Positions 25,680 to 34,419 of a stretch of 64,000 nt of DNA are shown in pieces (position 1 is the first letter of the stretch; every line of letters begins with the position of its first letter). Under the pieces are notes generated by a model that did no database searches, was not told the origin of the DNA, and saw only the letters and a list, made by a program, of their open reading frames with translations. The stretch is from G963662675 sp963676845 (GTDB lineage Bacteria > Bacteroidota > Bacteroidia > Bacteroidales > Prolixibacteraceae), in contig CAXXKK010000037.1 of NCBI GenBank assembly GCA_963676845.2, forward strand, positions 1 through 64,000. Direction: 5' to 3'. Position numbers and translations under genes: made by a program.

Positions 25680-26744
25680 TTACCTTAATTCATTATCAAA
25701 ATATTCTGCAATCCATGCTTTGAAATTGTCATCAGCATCCATAACGTTTTTAAAGATTTTCCCATAACCTTTATTTAGGATAAGACCGAGTTTAGATCCA
25801 ACGTTCTTTTTATCCTTACTCAACGCTAAGAGATAGGTTTCTAAATCAATACCTTTAATATCATAACCTTCCCATATCCATTCTGTCAATTCCCGAACAT
25901 CATTACGAACTTCCTGAGGAATAAGACCTAACTTCACAGAAACAAAATTAGCCATATCCATACCAAAGCTAACCGCAATTCCGTGAGGAACTTTATAGTT
26001 TGTCAATGATTCAATAGCATGTCCGAAAGAATGACCATAATTGAAGACTTGTCTTTCATTCTTATCGAATTCATCAATTTCAATATATCCTTTTTTAATC
26101 TCCAAGCTTCGCGCAATCAAACCAGCTAATACCTTTTTATCTGTTTTTGCCTGTGGATAATCTGCTTTAAACCTTCTAAAATCCTCTTCACCTGCAACGA
26201 TATAATAATGTAACATTTCCCCTAATCCAGATTGGATTTCTTTTTCTGTCAAGGTATCTAAGAAAGCTGGATTTATAAAAATGTTATTAGGGGGGTAAAA
26301 TCCTCCAATCTGGTTTTTATATTCACCGAAATTTATGGATGTTTTGCTCCCAATACAGCTATCACATTGCGCTAATAAAGTAGTGGGGAAAAAGAGCCAG
26401 CCAACTCCTCTATACATAATAGAAGCCATAAAAGCTGTGGTATCCTGGGTTATTCCTCCTCCAATCGCTACCAAACGATGGTTTTTACGAAATCCATTCC
26501 CAATTAAATAGTTAATTATAGGTTCTACTCCCTGATAGCTTTTTTGCTTTTCAGTAGCATCAATGCCATAATGATTATAATTTTCCAGAATATCCTTTAG
26601 TTCATCAATATATAATTCCTTGATTTTATTATCAATGATGATAAAATCCCCTTCTTTTAGATTTTGTTTTAAAGTTTTAGCAGTATCATTAATAAACTGA
26701 ACTTCATAGTTATGAACAATTGATTTTACTTTAAAATTATACAT
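25680..26744 (-). CDS. AroB-like sugar phosphate cyclase family protein
   Basis: 354 residues. The NAD site GGGITQD (95-101) and the active-site segment KTSINFGEYKNQIGGFYPP (134-152) match the AroB/sugar phosphate cyclase superfamily. The metal ligands are present: Glu176 in GLGEMLHY, His238/His242 in NYGHSFGHAIE, and His254 in PHGIAV. AroB turns DAHP into 3-dehydroquinate, while relatives cyclise sedoheptulose-7-phosphate or glucose-6-phosphate. It lies in a sugar cluster, not with aro genes, so it probably has a sugar-cyclising or sugar dehydrogenase role. It overlaps the SDR by eight bases. Confidence 0.85.
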   Translation of the reverse strand: MYNFKVKSIVHNYEVQFINDTAKTLKQNLKEGDFIIIDNKIKELYIDELKDILENYNHYGIDATEKQKSYQGVEPIINYLIGNGFRKNHRLVAIGGGITQDTTAFMASIMYRGVGWLFFPTTLLAQCDSCIGSKTSINFGEYKNQIGGFYPPNNIFINPAFLDTLTEKEIQSGLGEMLHYYIVAGEEDFRRFKADYPQAKTDKKVLAGLIARSLEIKKGYIEIDEFDKNERQVFNYGHSFGHAIESLTNYKVPHGIAVSFGMDMANFVSVKLGLIPQEVRNDVRELTEWIWEGYDIKGIDLETYLLALSKDKKNVGSKLGLILNKGYGKIFKNVMDADDNFKAWIAEYFDNELR

Positions 26745-27489
26745 TGGTGTACCCTCCGTCTATTGTTATGTTTTGTCCTGTTAGATAAGTGTTCAAATCA
26801 CTACATAAAAAAGCAATTACATTTGCCATTTCATTAGGTTCAGCCATGCGTTTTGCAGGAATAATTTCAGAAATTGAATCTAATTGTTCTTTTGTGTTCG
26901 TGTTTTTCGTAAGTTCTGTTAAGGTAAACCCAGGACTTACTGCATTAACCATGATATTTTTAGAAGCCCATTCCACTGCTAGCGTTTTCGTTAAGCCAAC
27001 GATTGCATTTTTAGAGGTACAATACATAGAGCGCCCTGGACGAGTAATCACACTCCAGATAGATGCAATATTTACTATTCTTCCATAATTATTAGCTAGC
27101 ATTTTTGCTCCAACAACTTTTAAAACCTGAAAAGGACCATTAACATTAATATCACTTAACCATTTAAAGTCATCATACGAAACATTTTCAAAGTCAGCAA
27201 TCTTATTAACACCTGCATTATTTATACACACATCTATCTTTTCAATTTTATCTAGTTCTTCCAAAAAACTAAGAGTTGAGTCTTCCCTTGAAAAATCAGC
27301 CTGCATGTAATGCTTATTTGGAATCGCCTCTGCCTCTATTTGCTTATTTAATGTTTCAATTTCTTCTTTTTTTGTACCTGTTAAAATCAGGTTTGCATTG
27401 CAACTGTATAAAACATCTGCAATTGCTTTTCCTATCCCCCGGGTTCCTCCGGTTATAAGGACAGTCTTACCTGTAAAATCAATTTTCAT
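26737..27489 (-). CDS. SDR family NAD(P)-dependent oxidoreductase
   Basis: 250 residues. The classic short-chain layout is present: TGGTRGIG at 13-20, NNAG at 90-93, Ser143, Tyr156 and Lys160 (YCTSK). The C-terminus TGQNITIDGGYTNV is the usual FabG-like end. It reduces or oxidises a sugar or keto intermediate in the cytosol. It ends inside the AroB-like start and follows the SIS gene by 12 bases, so it belongs to the same operon. Its substrate is unknown. Confidence 0.92.
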   Translation of the reverse strand: MKIDFTGKTVLITGGTRGIGKAIADVLYSCNANLILTGTKKEEIETLNKQIEAEAIPNKHYMQADFSREDSTLSFLEELDKIEKIDVCINNAGVNKIADFENVSYDDFKWLSDINVNGPFQVLKVVGAKMLANNYGRIVNIASIWSVITRPGRSMYCTSKNAIVGLTKTLAVEWASKNIMVNAVSPGFTLTELTKNTNTKEQLDSISEIIPAKRMAEPNEMANVIAFLCSDLNTYLTGQNITIDGGYTNV

Positions 27490-27501
27490 TTTTTAAGATA
27501 T

Positions 27502-28107
27502 TTATGAGATAGATAAAAATTCCTCATCTTTGGCCAGATAATTTACAATCAGATGATCCAATATCATGTGAATATCCTCAATCGGTCCATAATCTTTATC
27601 TTTATTAGGAATATAAAGAGGAACATCTGCAATTTCTTTAAGCTTTCCTCCTTTAAATCCAATAAAAGCAATTGTTTTTCCACCAAGCTCTTTTGCATAT
27701 TCAGTAGCTTTAACAACATTAGGAGAATTACCACTAGCTGAAATTGAAAGGAGCACATCCCCCTCATTAAACTTTCCTCTCATTTGTTCGACAAAAATGT
27801 CATCAAAAGAATTATCATTACCAACTGCTGAGATTAGCGATATATTATCAGTTAATGCTTCAACTTTAGGACGAAAATTTGTGAAATTGCGTACAAAAAA
27901 CCTGAAATCTGCATGCATATGTGAAGCTGTTGTTGCACTGCCTCCATTACCGGCAATATATAATGTATTCCCATTTTTAAATGCATCAATCATTGTAGTT
28001 ACGACATCATTTAATATGTCAATTTCTATAAGATTTAACAACTCAATAATACTCCCCTTATATTCATTAAGGTGATGTTGTAGTGTATTTTTTCTTTTCA
28101 ATTTCAT
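27502..28107 (-). CDS. SIS-domain phosphosugar isomerase (GmhA-like)
   Basis: 201 residues. The SIS phosphosugar site AGNGGSATTASHMHADF starts at residue 52, which is the place it takes in GmhA (sedoheptulose-7-phosphate isomerase). A second motif, LLSISASGNSPNVVKA, binds the phosphate. The N-terminus is helical. It would make an aldose phosphate from a ketose phosphate. A 260-base gap separates it from the Gfo/Idh gene upstream, so an internal promoter may begin here and drive the isomerase-SDR-AroB block. Confidence 0.88.
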   Translation of the reverse strand: MKLKRKNTLQHHLNEYKGSIIELLNLIEIDILNDVVTTMIDAFKNGNTLYIAGNGGSATTASHMHADFRFFVRNFTNFRPKVEALTDNISLISAVGNDNSFDDIFVEQMRGKFNEGDVLLSISASGNSPNVVKATEYAKELGGKTIAFIGFKGGKLKEIADVPLYIPNKDKDYGPIEDIHMILDHLIVNYLAKDEEFLSIS

Positions 28108-28367
28108 GACATCATAATTTATGTTAATATTTTACATGTTTAAATGTTACTAACTTTTATTGTAATACAAAAATTAATCTCTTCAAATTAGGTAAATTAT
28201 AAAAAGAATAAGATACAAGATCAGTAAGACTAGAGAATAATTCTAAAATTTACGATTGAAAGACAAACATGAGATTATTATTTACTCTTTAATCACCTTT
28301 TTATCTTCCAGAAACTTCTATCGAATATGCAATTATGTGTAAAAATTAAATTGGGAAAATATTTGTA

Positions 28368-29360
28368 CTAAAAATCTTTTTGAGCGTAGCATTTATCAAT
28401 AATACGCATTAATTTTTGAGCATCTTTAGAGTTCCCTATTGTAATAGGAGTATCATTTTCAATAGCCTTCATAAAATGTTCCATCTCATATTTCCAACTA
28501 TTGTTTCCTTTATAAGTAATACGCTCCTCATCTTCCCAAGTGGCAGCAGGAGCAGCAGTGCGACTTTTTGCAATAGATAATACCTCTTCGCCATATGACA
28601 TTGAAGATGTAATCAATCCATTTAATACCATATAGCCTTTTTCAAGAAATATCTCCAATGAAAATAAATGACGCCATTGTGTCATCGTTGAGTGTAAAGA
28701 AGCGGCCATACCATTTGCTGTATTTTTTAGGATTACAAAAGCATTATCTTCTGTATCCATTTGCCAATATAGATTAGAAATCTCAGCCTGGACTCTGTCA
28801 AAATCACCTCCCAGATAAAGAAATAAATCTAACATATGGATCCCTTGATCTAATAAAATACCTCCCCCTGCAAGCTCTTTCTTTGAACGCCATTCATTAT
28901 AATAATCGGCAGTAACACTTTTACCATATCTTCCACGCATCCATATAACCTTACCATAAGTATCACTATCGATAAGTTCTTTCATATTCATGATACTATC
29001 ATGATGTCGATGATTAAAACCATACATCAATTTTTTACCATTACTCAATTGTTCCGCTGCTCTTACTTCTTTTATATCCTTTTCGGTAAATGCAGGTGGT
29101 TTTTCACAAAAGACATGCTTCCCTGCATTGAGTGCAGCAATTGCCAATGGCTTATTTAAATAGTTCGGTGTACAAATTATCATTACATCAATATCCGGAT
29201 GATTAATAATCTCTTCATGGGACAAATTAGGGACGCCTACTTTTTGTGCTGCCTCTCCTGGTTCAGAAACAGCAATCAATTCGCAATTACCTACTTCTTT
29301 CAAAGCATCATGGCGTATTTGTCCCATTTTGCCATATCCAATTATTCCAACTTTATACAT
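28368..29360 (-). CDS. Gfo/Idh/MocA family oxidoreductase
   Basis: 330 residues. The NAD site VGIIGYGKMGQIRHDAL, the EKPPAFTEKD motif and the C-terminal active site GGGILLDQGIHMLDLFLYLG are clear. It would oxidise or reduce a sugar or sugar acid. It is 3 bases after the 2-hydroxyacid dehydrogenase and is translated with it. Relatives in nonulosonate or aminosugar clusters oxidise C3 of nucleotide sugars, but here the substrate is unknown. Confidence 0.9.
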   Translation of the reverse strand: MYKVGIIGYGKMGQIRHDALKEVGNCELIAVSEPGEAAQKVGVPNLSHEEIINHPDIDVMIICTPNYLNKPLAIAALNAGKHVFCEKPPAFTEKDIKEVRAAEQLSNGKKLMYGFNHRHHDSIMNMKELIDSDTYGKVIWMRGRYGKSVTADYYNEWRSKKELAGGGILLDQGIHMLDLFLYLGGDFDRVQAEISNLYWQMDTEDNAFVILKNTANGMAASLHSTMTQWRHLFSLEIFLEKGYMVLNGLITSSMSYGEEVLSIAKSRTAAPAATWEDEERITYKGNNSWKYEMEHFMKAIENDTPITIGNSKDAQKLMRIIDKCYAQKDF

Positions 29361-29363
29361 AAT

Positions 29364-30287
29364 CTATTTGTTTAAAACATCTATTAGATTCTGGCATGCA
29401 TCAATTTCCATTTGAAGTTTACCTTCACTTGCATACGACCCCAGATGTGGAGTTAATACGATATTTTCCAATTCACATAATTTCCCGGTATAAGGTTCTT
29501 GGGAGAAAACATCAACGGCAGCTCCTGTTAATTTTCCTTTTAACAAAGCATTGTATAATGCATCTTCATCAACGACTCCACCACGTGCAATATTTACTAG
29601 AAATGCACTATCTTTCATAAGTGACAACTCATTATCTCCAATGACCGGTGTTTTATCTTTATTCCCGGGAATATGAAGTGTAATAACATCTGATGTTTGT
29701 AAAACTTCATCGAAAGAAGCCAATTCTACTCCATTTTCCTTTGCCCAGTTCTCATCCGGATATAAATCAAAACCTATAACTGGATTTTTTATTCCCCGGA
29801 AGAGTTCTGCTACCATCCTTCCAATTCGACCTAAACCTATAATCCCAATTTTTTTATCCAATATTAAATTACCAATTTGTTTCTTCCATTGCTTCTGTTT
29901 TAAAGCTGCATCTGCTTGTGGAATCTTTCTCAATAATGAAAGTGCCATTGCAAGTGTTAACTCAGCAACTCCCCGAGTTGGTCCATCGGGAGTATTTACG
30001 ACTGTAATACCCTTCTTTTTTGCATATTCCAAATCGACACTATCCATTCCGACACCAACACGACTTATACACTTTAATCGGGGTAAGGCATCCATTACTT
30101 TAGGAGTAAGAGGCTCAACTCCAGCGACAATGCCAATACAATCTTTGGCTAGTTCAATAACTTCATCTTCTGTAAGTTTCCTTCCATAGGGATTATTAAT
30201 AACTTCATACCCATTCTTCTTTAATAAATCAAATGGTTCGAGACCTACTTGCCCCATAGATGATGGTGAGGTTAGTACTTTGTTCAT
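29364..30287 (-). CDS. D-isomer 2-hydroxyacid dehydrogenase (phosphoglycerate dehydrogenase-like)
   Basis: 307 residues. The Rossmann motif GIIGLGRIGRMVAELF and the substrate-side motifs RGGVVDEDALYNALLKG and TPHLGSYA match the family (Arg, Glu and His triad). No ACT domain is present, unlike many SerA enzymes. It would oxidise a 2-hydroxy acid or reduce a 2-keto acid with NAD. In a sugar-acid cluster it may act on a 2-keto acid intermediate. It lies between the GT4 gene and the Gfo/Idh gene with gaps of 3-4 bases. Confidence 0.9.
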   Translation of the reverse strand: MNKVLTSPSSMGQVGLEPFDLLKKNGYEVINNPYGRKLTEDEVIELAKDCIGIVAGVEPLTPKVMDALPRLKCISRVGVGMDSVDLEYAKKKGITVVNTPDGPTRGVAELTLAMALSLLRKIPQADAALKQKQWKKQIGNLILDKKIGIIGLGRIGRMVAELFRGIKNPVIGFDLYPDENWAKENGVELASFDEVLQTSDVITLHIPGNKDKTPVIGDNELSLMKDSAFLVNIARGGVVDEDALYNALLKGKLTGAAVDVFSQEPYTGKLCELENIVLTPHLGSYASEGKLQMEIDACQNLIDVLNK

Positions 30288-30290
30288 TTT

Positions 30291-31436
30291 TTATATTTTT
30301 GAATATATATATTCATATTTCTTTCCAATTGCATTCCACGAATACTTTTCGTTGGCATGTTTTTGAATTTCAGGTTTAGTGTAAATTGAATGCTTTTTAT
30401 TAAAAAACATCTCAATTGTATTTTCTAGCTCATCGTCAGAATTGTAAATAATGCCTGTGTGCTTGTCAACATCTTCAGGAATACCACCTGTATTTTTTGC
30501 AATTACGGGCAGACCATATCGATATGCTAAGAATGGTAATCCACTTTGATAAATAAAATTATAAGGCAAACTAATTATATCAGCAGCCTGAAAATAATGC
30601 TGTATGTCTTCATTTGAAATAAAACCAAATTCGGTTGTAATAAAATCTTTTTTTACAAGTTGTTCTATTTTATTTTGATAAGTCTTATTTAATTTTGAAA
30701 ACTTTCCAGCTATAAGTAATTTATATTTATATTTCCCTTTATTATTTAGATTATCAACAGCATCGATTAATGATTCAATGTTTTTGTTAGGAGATATTCT
30801 ACCAAAAAATAATATAACTCTATCACCAGAATTTATTCTAAATTTTGTTTTTGAATACTCAATCGATATTTCAGGATTAATTGGTGCATAATTATTAATT
30901 CCATGTGGTACCACTTCTACCTTCTTTTCTGAAATCCCATTTGTTATTAACAAGTTTTTTACAAATTGATTATGAGTGATAAAACAATCAACACTATTAA
31001 AAAACATTCTTTTTGTTCGTGATAATTTTACATCTTTTTCAGAAATATTTTCTTCTGATAAGTGAAGGCGACTTATATCATGAACTTTATATACGATTTT
31101 TATTTTTGTGAATTTCTTTAAAAGAGAGAATATTATTTCATCTAAAAAAGGGAACCAGGTATTTAACCATTCTATGTGTATAATACATGCTTTATTTTTA
31201 AATATCAAATATGGAATTAATTGAAGATAATATAAAAATTGAGATAACATTTTATTTTTTACTATGTTGTCAAGAAAATAAGTAAAATGTAGATTCGTAG
31301 ATTTTATACTATCAAACAATTTTTTATTCTTCGATGAATCGATAATCGTGTAGTTATATTCTTTATCCTTTATGCCTGAAATTATACCATAAAGATAATC
31401 TAGCTGATGTCCAGCATATATTATTAATAATTCCAT
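30291..31436 (-). CDS. Glycosyltransferase, GT4-like
   Basis: 381 residues. The C-terminal nucleotide-binding half shows RVILFFGRISPNKNIESLID and the typical E-x7-E region with RYGLPVIAKNTGGIPEDVDK. The N-terminal domain is AT-rich and divergent. GT4 enzymes retain the anomeric configuration and add a hexose or other sugar to the growing lipid-linked repeat unit. It sits 4 bases after the DUF115 gene upstream, so it belongs to the same transcript. Donor and acceptor are unknown. Confidence 0.88.
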   Translation of the reverse strand: MELLIIYAGHQLDYLYGIISGIKDKEYNYTIIDSSKNKKLFDSIKSTNLHFTYFLDNIVKNKMLSQFLYYLQLIPYLIFKNKACIIHIEWLNTWFPFLDEIIFSLLKKFTKIKIVYKVHDISRLHLSEENISEKDVKLSRTKRMFFNSVDCFITHNQFVKNLLITNGISEKKVEVVPHGINNYAPINPEISIEYSKTKFRINSGDRVILFFGRISPNKNIESLIDAVDNLNNKGKYKYKLLIAGKFSKLNKTYQNKIEQLVKKDFITTEFGFISNEDIQHYFQAADIISLPYNFIYQSGLPFLAYRYGLPVIAKNTGGIPEDVDKHTGIIYNSDDELENTIEMFFNKKHSIYTKPEIQKHANEKYSWNAIGKKYEYIYSKI

Positions 31437-31440
31437 AATA

Positions 31441-32538
31441 TTATTTTATGAAATCTCTATTTAAAAAGTAATAATGGTTATCAAACGGACCTAACGGTAA
31501 ATGAGTTAAAATTTTTTCTTTAATTAGATTTAAAGCTTCATCAAGTTTTATCTTAATTACCTTATTTTCAGACCACATTACGTCTTCACTATGTTCAACA
31601 GATTCACTTTCTAATGTAAGAAATGAATCTATTCCATACCCATTAATAAGATCCTCAAATTTACTTTTAATCTCATCTTCAGAGTAACCTAGAGCTTGTA
31701 TAAAATCCATCTTTTGAAATGATTTTACGTTACTATTATACCCTGCATTATAGACCTTACATTTAGTTTTTGAAAAATATTCTGCAAGAAAATTCAAGCC
31801 AGATAAAATTCGATCAACAGTTGTTTGATCAGGCTGATGATATTTCCTACCCTTACCAAAATACCTAGGATCAAAATGATTAGGATCATCATCTTTTTTG
31901 GATTGAATACTTGTTACTTCTTTTTCATCCAACACATCAGTTGTTTTATGTAATTTATAATTAACATCAACACCTATGAAAAATATTTCATCAAAACCTA
32001 AATACTTTAAAATCTGAAATGCTGGATATATTACAGTTCCCCCAGTTCCTACATGTGGAAGAAAATTTGAAAATTTCACTGGATCCTGATGAAGGAAATA
32101 AACATTTTTATCAAATGAAATAAAATCAAGAAAATTTCTATTATCTAATTTATCGACATCCGGAAAAAAAGACATTTGTGTCTTTTTAATCATCTCAGAT
32201 ACTTCTTCTTGCATATCTTCAGCAACGATAGCGTCATCTACCATATAAAAATTAGGTAACCAACCAATACGTTCAAGCATTAAATTAAATCGATTAAATG
32301 CAAATGTGTATTCGTTTTTAAGAAGATAAAGAGGCGTTTGGTTTAAACTTGGGCCATTCCCAATAATAAATGCTCGTTCACCCTTATATTTATCTTTAAG
32401 TCTTTTGAACTTAAAGTAATTTTTATAAAAATAGAAATGAGTTATACGGTAGCAATACCTACTTAAAAAGCGACTTAGTCTTTTATAAAAAGAATCTTTA
32501 ATCATTATGTGCATATTATGATTTATATATATTGACAA
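31441..32538 (-). CDS. DUF115/GT42-like protein, candidate CMP-sugar transferase, copy 2
   Basis: 365 residues. The protein carries AFIIGNGPSLN at 56-66 and DDDPNHFDPRYFGKGR at 216-231 in the same order as the 22552-23622 protein. The C-terminus HLPLGPFDNHYYF is also shared. The first dozen residues may be extra because ATGs occur at 1, 9 and 12. Family members include Maf and MptE-like proteins, and the GNGPSL start is shared with GT42 sialyltransferases. It is upstream of the GT4 gene. The paralogs share motifs but differ clearly elsewhere, so they may form different linkages. Confidence 0.8.
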   Translation of the reverse strand: MSIYINHNMHIMIKDSFYKRLSRFLSRYCYRITHFYFYKNYFKFKRLKDKYKGERAFIIGNGPSLNQTPLYLLKNEYTFAFNRFNLMLERIGWLPNFYMVDDAIVAEDMQEEVSEMIKKTQMSFFPDVDKLDNRNFLDFISFDKNVYFLHQDPVKFSNFLPHVGTGGTVIYPAFQILKYLGFDEIFFIGVDVNYKLHKTTDVLDEKEVTSIQSKKDDDPNHFDPRYFGKGRKYHQPDQTTVDRILSGLNFLAEYFSKTKCKVYNAGYNSNVKSFQKMDFIQALGYSEDEIKSKFEDLINGYGIDSFLTLESESVEHSEDVMWSENKVIKIKLDEALNLIKEKILTHLPLGPFDNHYYFLNRDFIK

Positions 32539-32863
32539 TAATTGTTTTTTAGCAGCAAAATAATTGAAAGCAGATTAGTTTTTATTCCAAAATTTAAAAA
32601 TGCATTATGGTTATTAAAATTTTAAATAATTTAAAATCTAACTTTTTTTACAAAAGATTAAATAAGAACTGTAGAAAGAACTAATTTGGGTTTAAATCTA
32701 TTCAGGATGTTCTTATGTGAGGAATTATAGAAAACACCTCAATAACAACAATAGTTTAACATCTAAATCATTACCATAAAAGAACAATTAACTACGAAAG
32801 CTTTTTTCAATAAAATCGAAATTCATGACAGCAACTAAAAAATTTCACAAAAAAAACTAAACC
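32539..32863. other. AT-rich gap next to the IS200 right end
   Basis: About 325 bases with very low GC and no gene. It separates the start of copy 2 of the DUF115 gene from the IS200 end hairpin. Stops occur in all frames. A promoter for the downstream block could lie here, but no box is convincing. Confidence 0.4.
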
Positions 32864-33403
32864 ACTATGGATTGAAAATCCATAGTTTATTTTGGAAAAA
32901 TGAAATTTTTCTTGTTCACTCAAATATCCAGTTCCCGCTCTCTGTATTGGGTTTGTCCCGATGATGTTCAAGATATTCTTGTACCATTTCATCGGTTATC
33001 TGACCTGTACTCCATGCCCCATATCCTACAGTCCAAAAATGCTGACCCCAATATTTCTTTTTCAAAGATGGAAATTCAACTTGAAGCAAACGAGAAGTTC
33101 GACCTTTTAGCTTTTTCACCAAAGTACTCACACTCATTGAGGCAGGGTATTCAACATGGATATGGACATGGTCTTTACTCACAACTCCTTTCAAAATTTG
33201 AACATTCTCACTATTACAAATCTGAACTATCAAATCCCTTGTCCGGTGTTGAATATCTACTTGCAATACATGATAGCGATACTTGGTCACCCAAACTAAG
33301 TGGACCGACAATTTACTTACACTATGGCTCATTCGTCTATAGTCAACCATATTGTAAATCTAAAGAATTTATAGAAACTAAAGTAGCTGCAATGAAATTG
33401 CAG
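32864..33403 (-). mobile_element. IS200/IS605-type insertion element, stand-alone tnpA
   Basis: A single Y1 transposase gene is flanked by subterminal hairpins. On the plus strand the right-end hairpin is ACTATGGATT-GAA-AATCCATAGT at 32864-32886, a perfect 10-bp stem. The left-end hairpin is CTGCAAT-GAA-ATTGCAG at 33387-33403, a perfect 7-bp stem. Both have the loop GAA (TTC on the transposase strand). There are no terminal inverted repeats or target duplication, as expected for this family. No TnpB is present. The exact cleavage sites lie a few bases outside the hairpins and cannot be set from the sequence. It lies inside the polysaccharide locus. Confidence 0.8.
32916..33332 (-). CDS. tnpA: IS200/IS605 family transposase TnpA
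   Basis: 138 residues from the ATG at 33332; a start at 33350 adds six residues. The family start SVHLVWVTKYR, the HUH motif HVHIHV and the catalytic tyrosine helix (MVQEYLEHH) are present. These are the His pair and Tyr needed for single-strand peel-and-paste transposition. The length fits IS200-type TnpA. A long open frame on the opposite strand covers the same DNA and is judged a shadow. The gene looks intact, so it could still be active. Confidence 0.92.
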   Translation of the reverse strand: MSHSVSKLSVHLVWVTKYRYHVLQVDIQHRTRDLIVQICNSENVQILKGVVSKDHVHIHVEYPASMSVSTLVKKLKGRTSRLLQVEFPSLKKKYWGQHFWTVGYGAWSTGQITDEMVQEYLEHHRDKPNTESGNWIFE

Positions 33404-33444
33404 GGTTTTAACCATTAACTAGAAAATAAAATACTTTAACAAAT

Positions 33445-34419
33445 TTAAATTCTACGTTTCTTCACAAAAGAAATTGGAGCAATTCCAAACATAACAGCAC
33501 GGACTACAATTCGAAGTTTAATAAAAGCTAGTGCATAAAAAGCAAGACTTACTGCACTTCTTTTTATATAACATTTATTATTCTTATAAAAATGACTGTA
33601 TTCATTGGTATTCCAATAATCATAAGCAATTATTATTGAATAAACAAGATATTCAACAACAATCTCTCTAAGTAAAAATTTTAAGAAAAACTCTTTTATA
33701 TCTGTTTTTATATAATCTTGTATTTGACTCGAAACTCTAATTAAATCCTTAGATCTTTTTAGCGAACCTTTTGCGGTTATTGAACCCGATTGACGAATTC
33801 GGTAATAATATATCCCTTCTTTTAATACTTTAATATCACCCGCTTTATGTATTAATTTAATTCCATACTCTAAATCTTCATGATATATATTAGGATAAAA
33901 TTCTAAATTGTTATCTATTAAAAACAACCTTTTAATAACAAAGCGCTGAATTGCCGAATGACGTATTCTATGTGAAAAATAATCATTATATGAAAAATAA
34001 CTATCTTGCAAAATATTAAAATCATTTCCGATAATCTCATTCCCATCTTCATTTATTTTAATCAAAGGTGTTGAAATAACATTATAGTTATTTATCGATA
34101 ATTGATGTAAAATTGTAGTTATTGAATTAGAAGCAATCCAATCATCACTATCTATAAACCATACATATTCTCCATTAGCAGCTTTCAAACCATTATTCCG
34201 AGCCATACTTAAGCCTTGGTTTTCCTGGTTTATGATTTGTAGGTTATTATATTTTTCTGCGAACTCATAAACGATTTCCATACTGTTATCAGGAGTACCA
34301 TCATTTATAACAATTACCTCATATATATCCAAACTTACATCTTGTATGTAAATAGAATCTAAACATTGTCTTATATATTTTTGAACATTATAAACAGGTA
34401 TAATTATACTTAATATCAT
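33445..34419 (-). CDS. Family 2 glycosyltransferase
   Basis: 324 residues. The GT-A N-terminus ILSIIIPVYNVQKYIRQCLD, the strand VIVINDGTPDNS, and the DxD-like VWFIDSDDW are clear. A C-terminal region of about 100 residues with two hydrophobic stretches follows. GT2 enzymes invert and add sugars to the lipid-linked oligosaccharide at the cytosolic face. It overlaps the polymerase gene upstream by 32 bases. It is the last gene before the IS200 insertion. Confidence 0.92.
   Translation of the reverse strand: MILSIIIPVYNVQKYIRQCLDSIYIQDVSLDIYEVIVINDGTPDNSMEIVYEFAEKYNNLQIINQENQGLSMARNNGLKAANGEYVWFIDSDDWIASNSITTILHQLSINNYNVISTPLIKINEDGNEIIGNDFNILQDSYFSYNDYFSHRIRHSAIQRFVIKRLFLIDNNLEFYPNIYHEDLEYGIKLIHKAGDIKVLKEGIYYYRIRQSGSITAKGSLKRSKDLIRVSSQIQDYIKTDIKEFFLKFLLREIVVEYLVYSIIIAYDYWNTNEYSHFYKNNKCYIKRSAVSLAFYALAFIKLRIVVRAVMFGIAPISFVKKRRI

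Noticed and set aside
32900..33418. 172-residue plus-strand open frame over the IS200 element
   Set aside because: It is antisense to a clear TnpA gene with HUH and Tyr motifs and runs through both end hairpins; no family pattern is seen in it.
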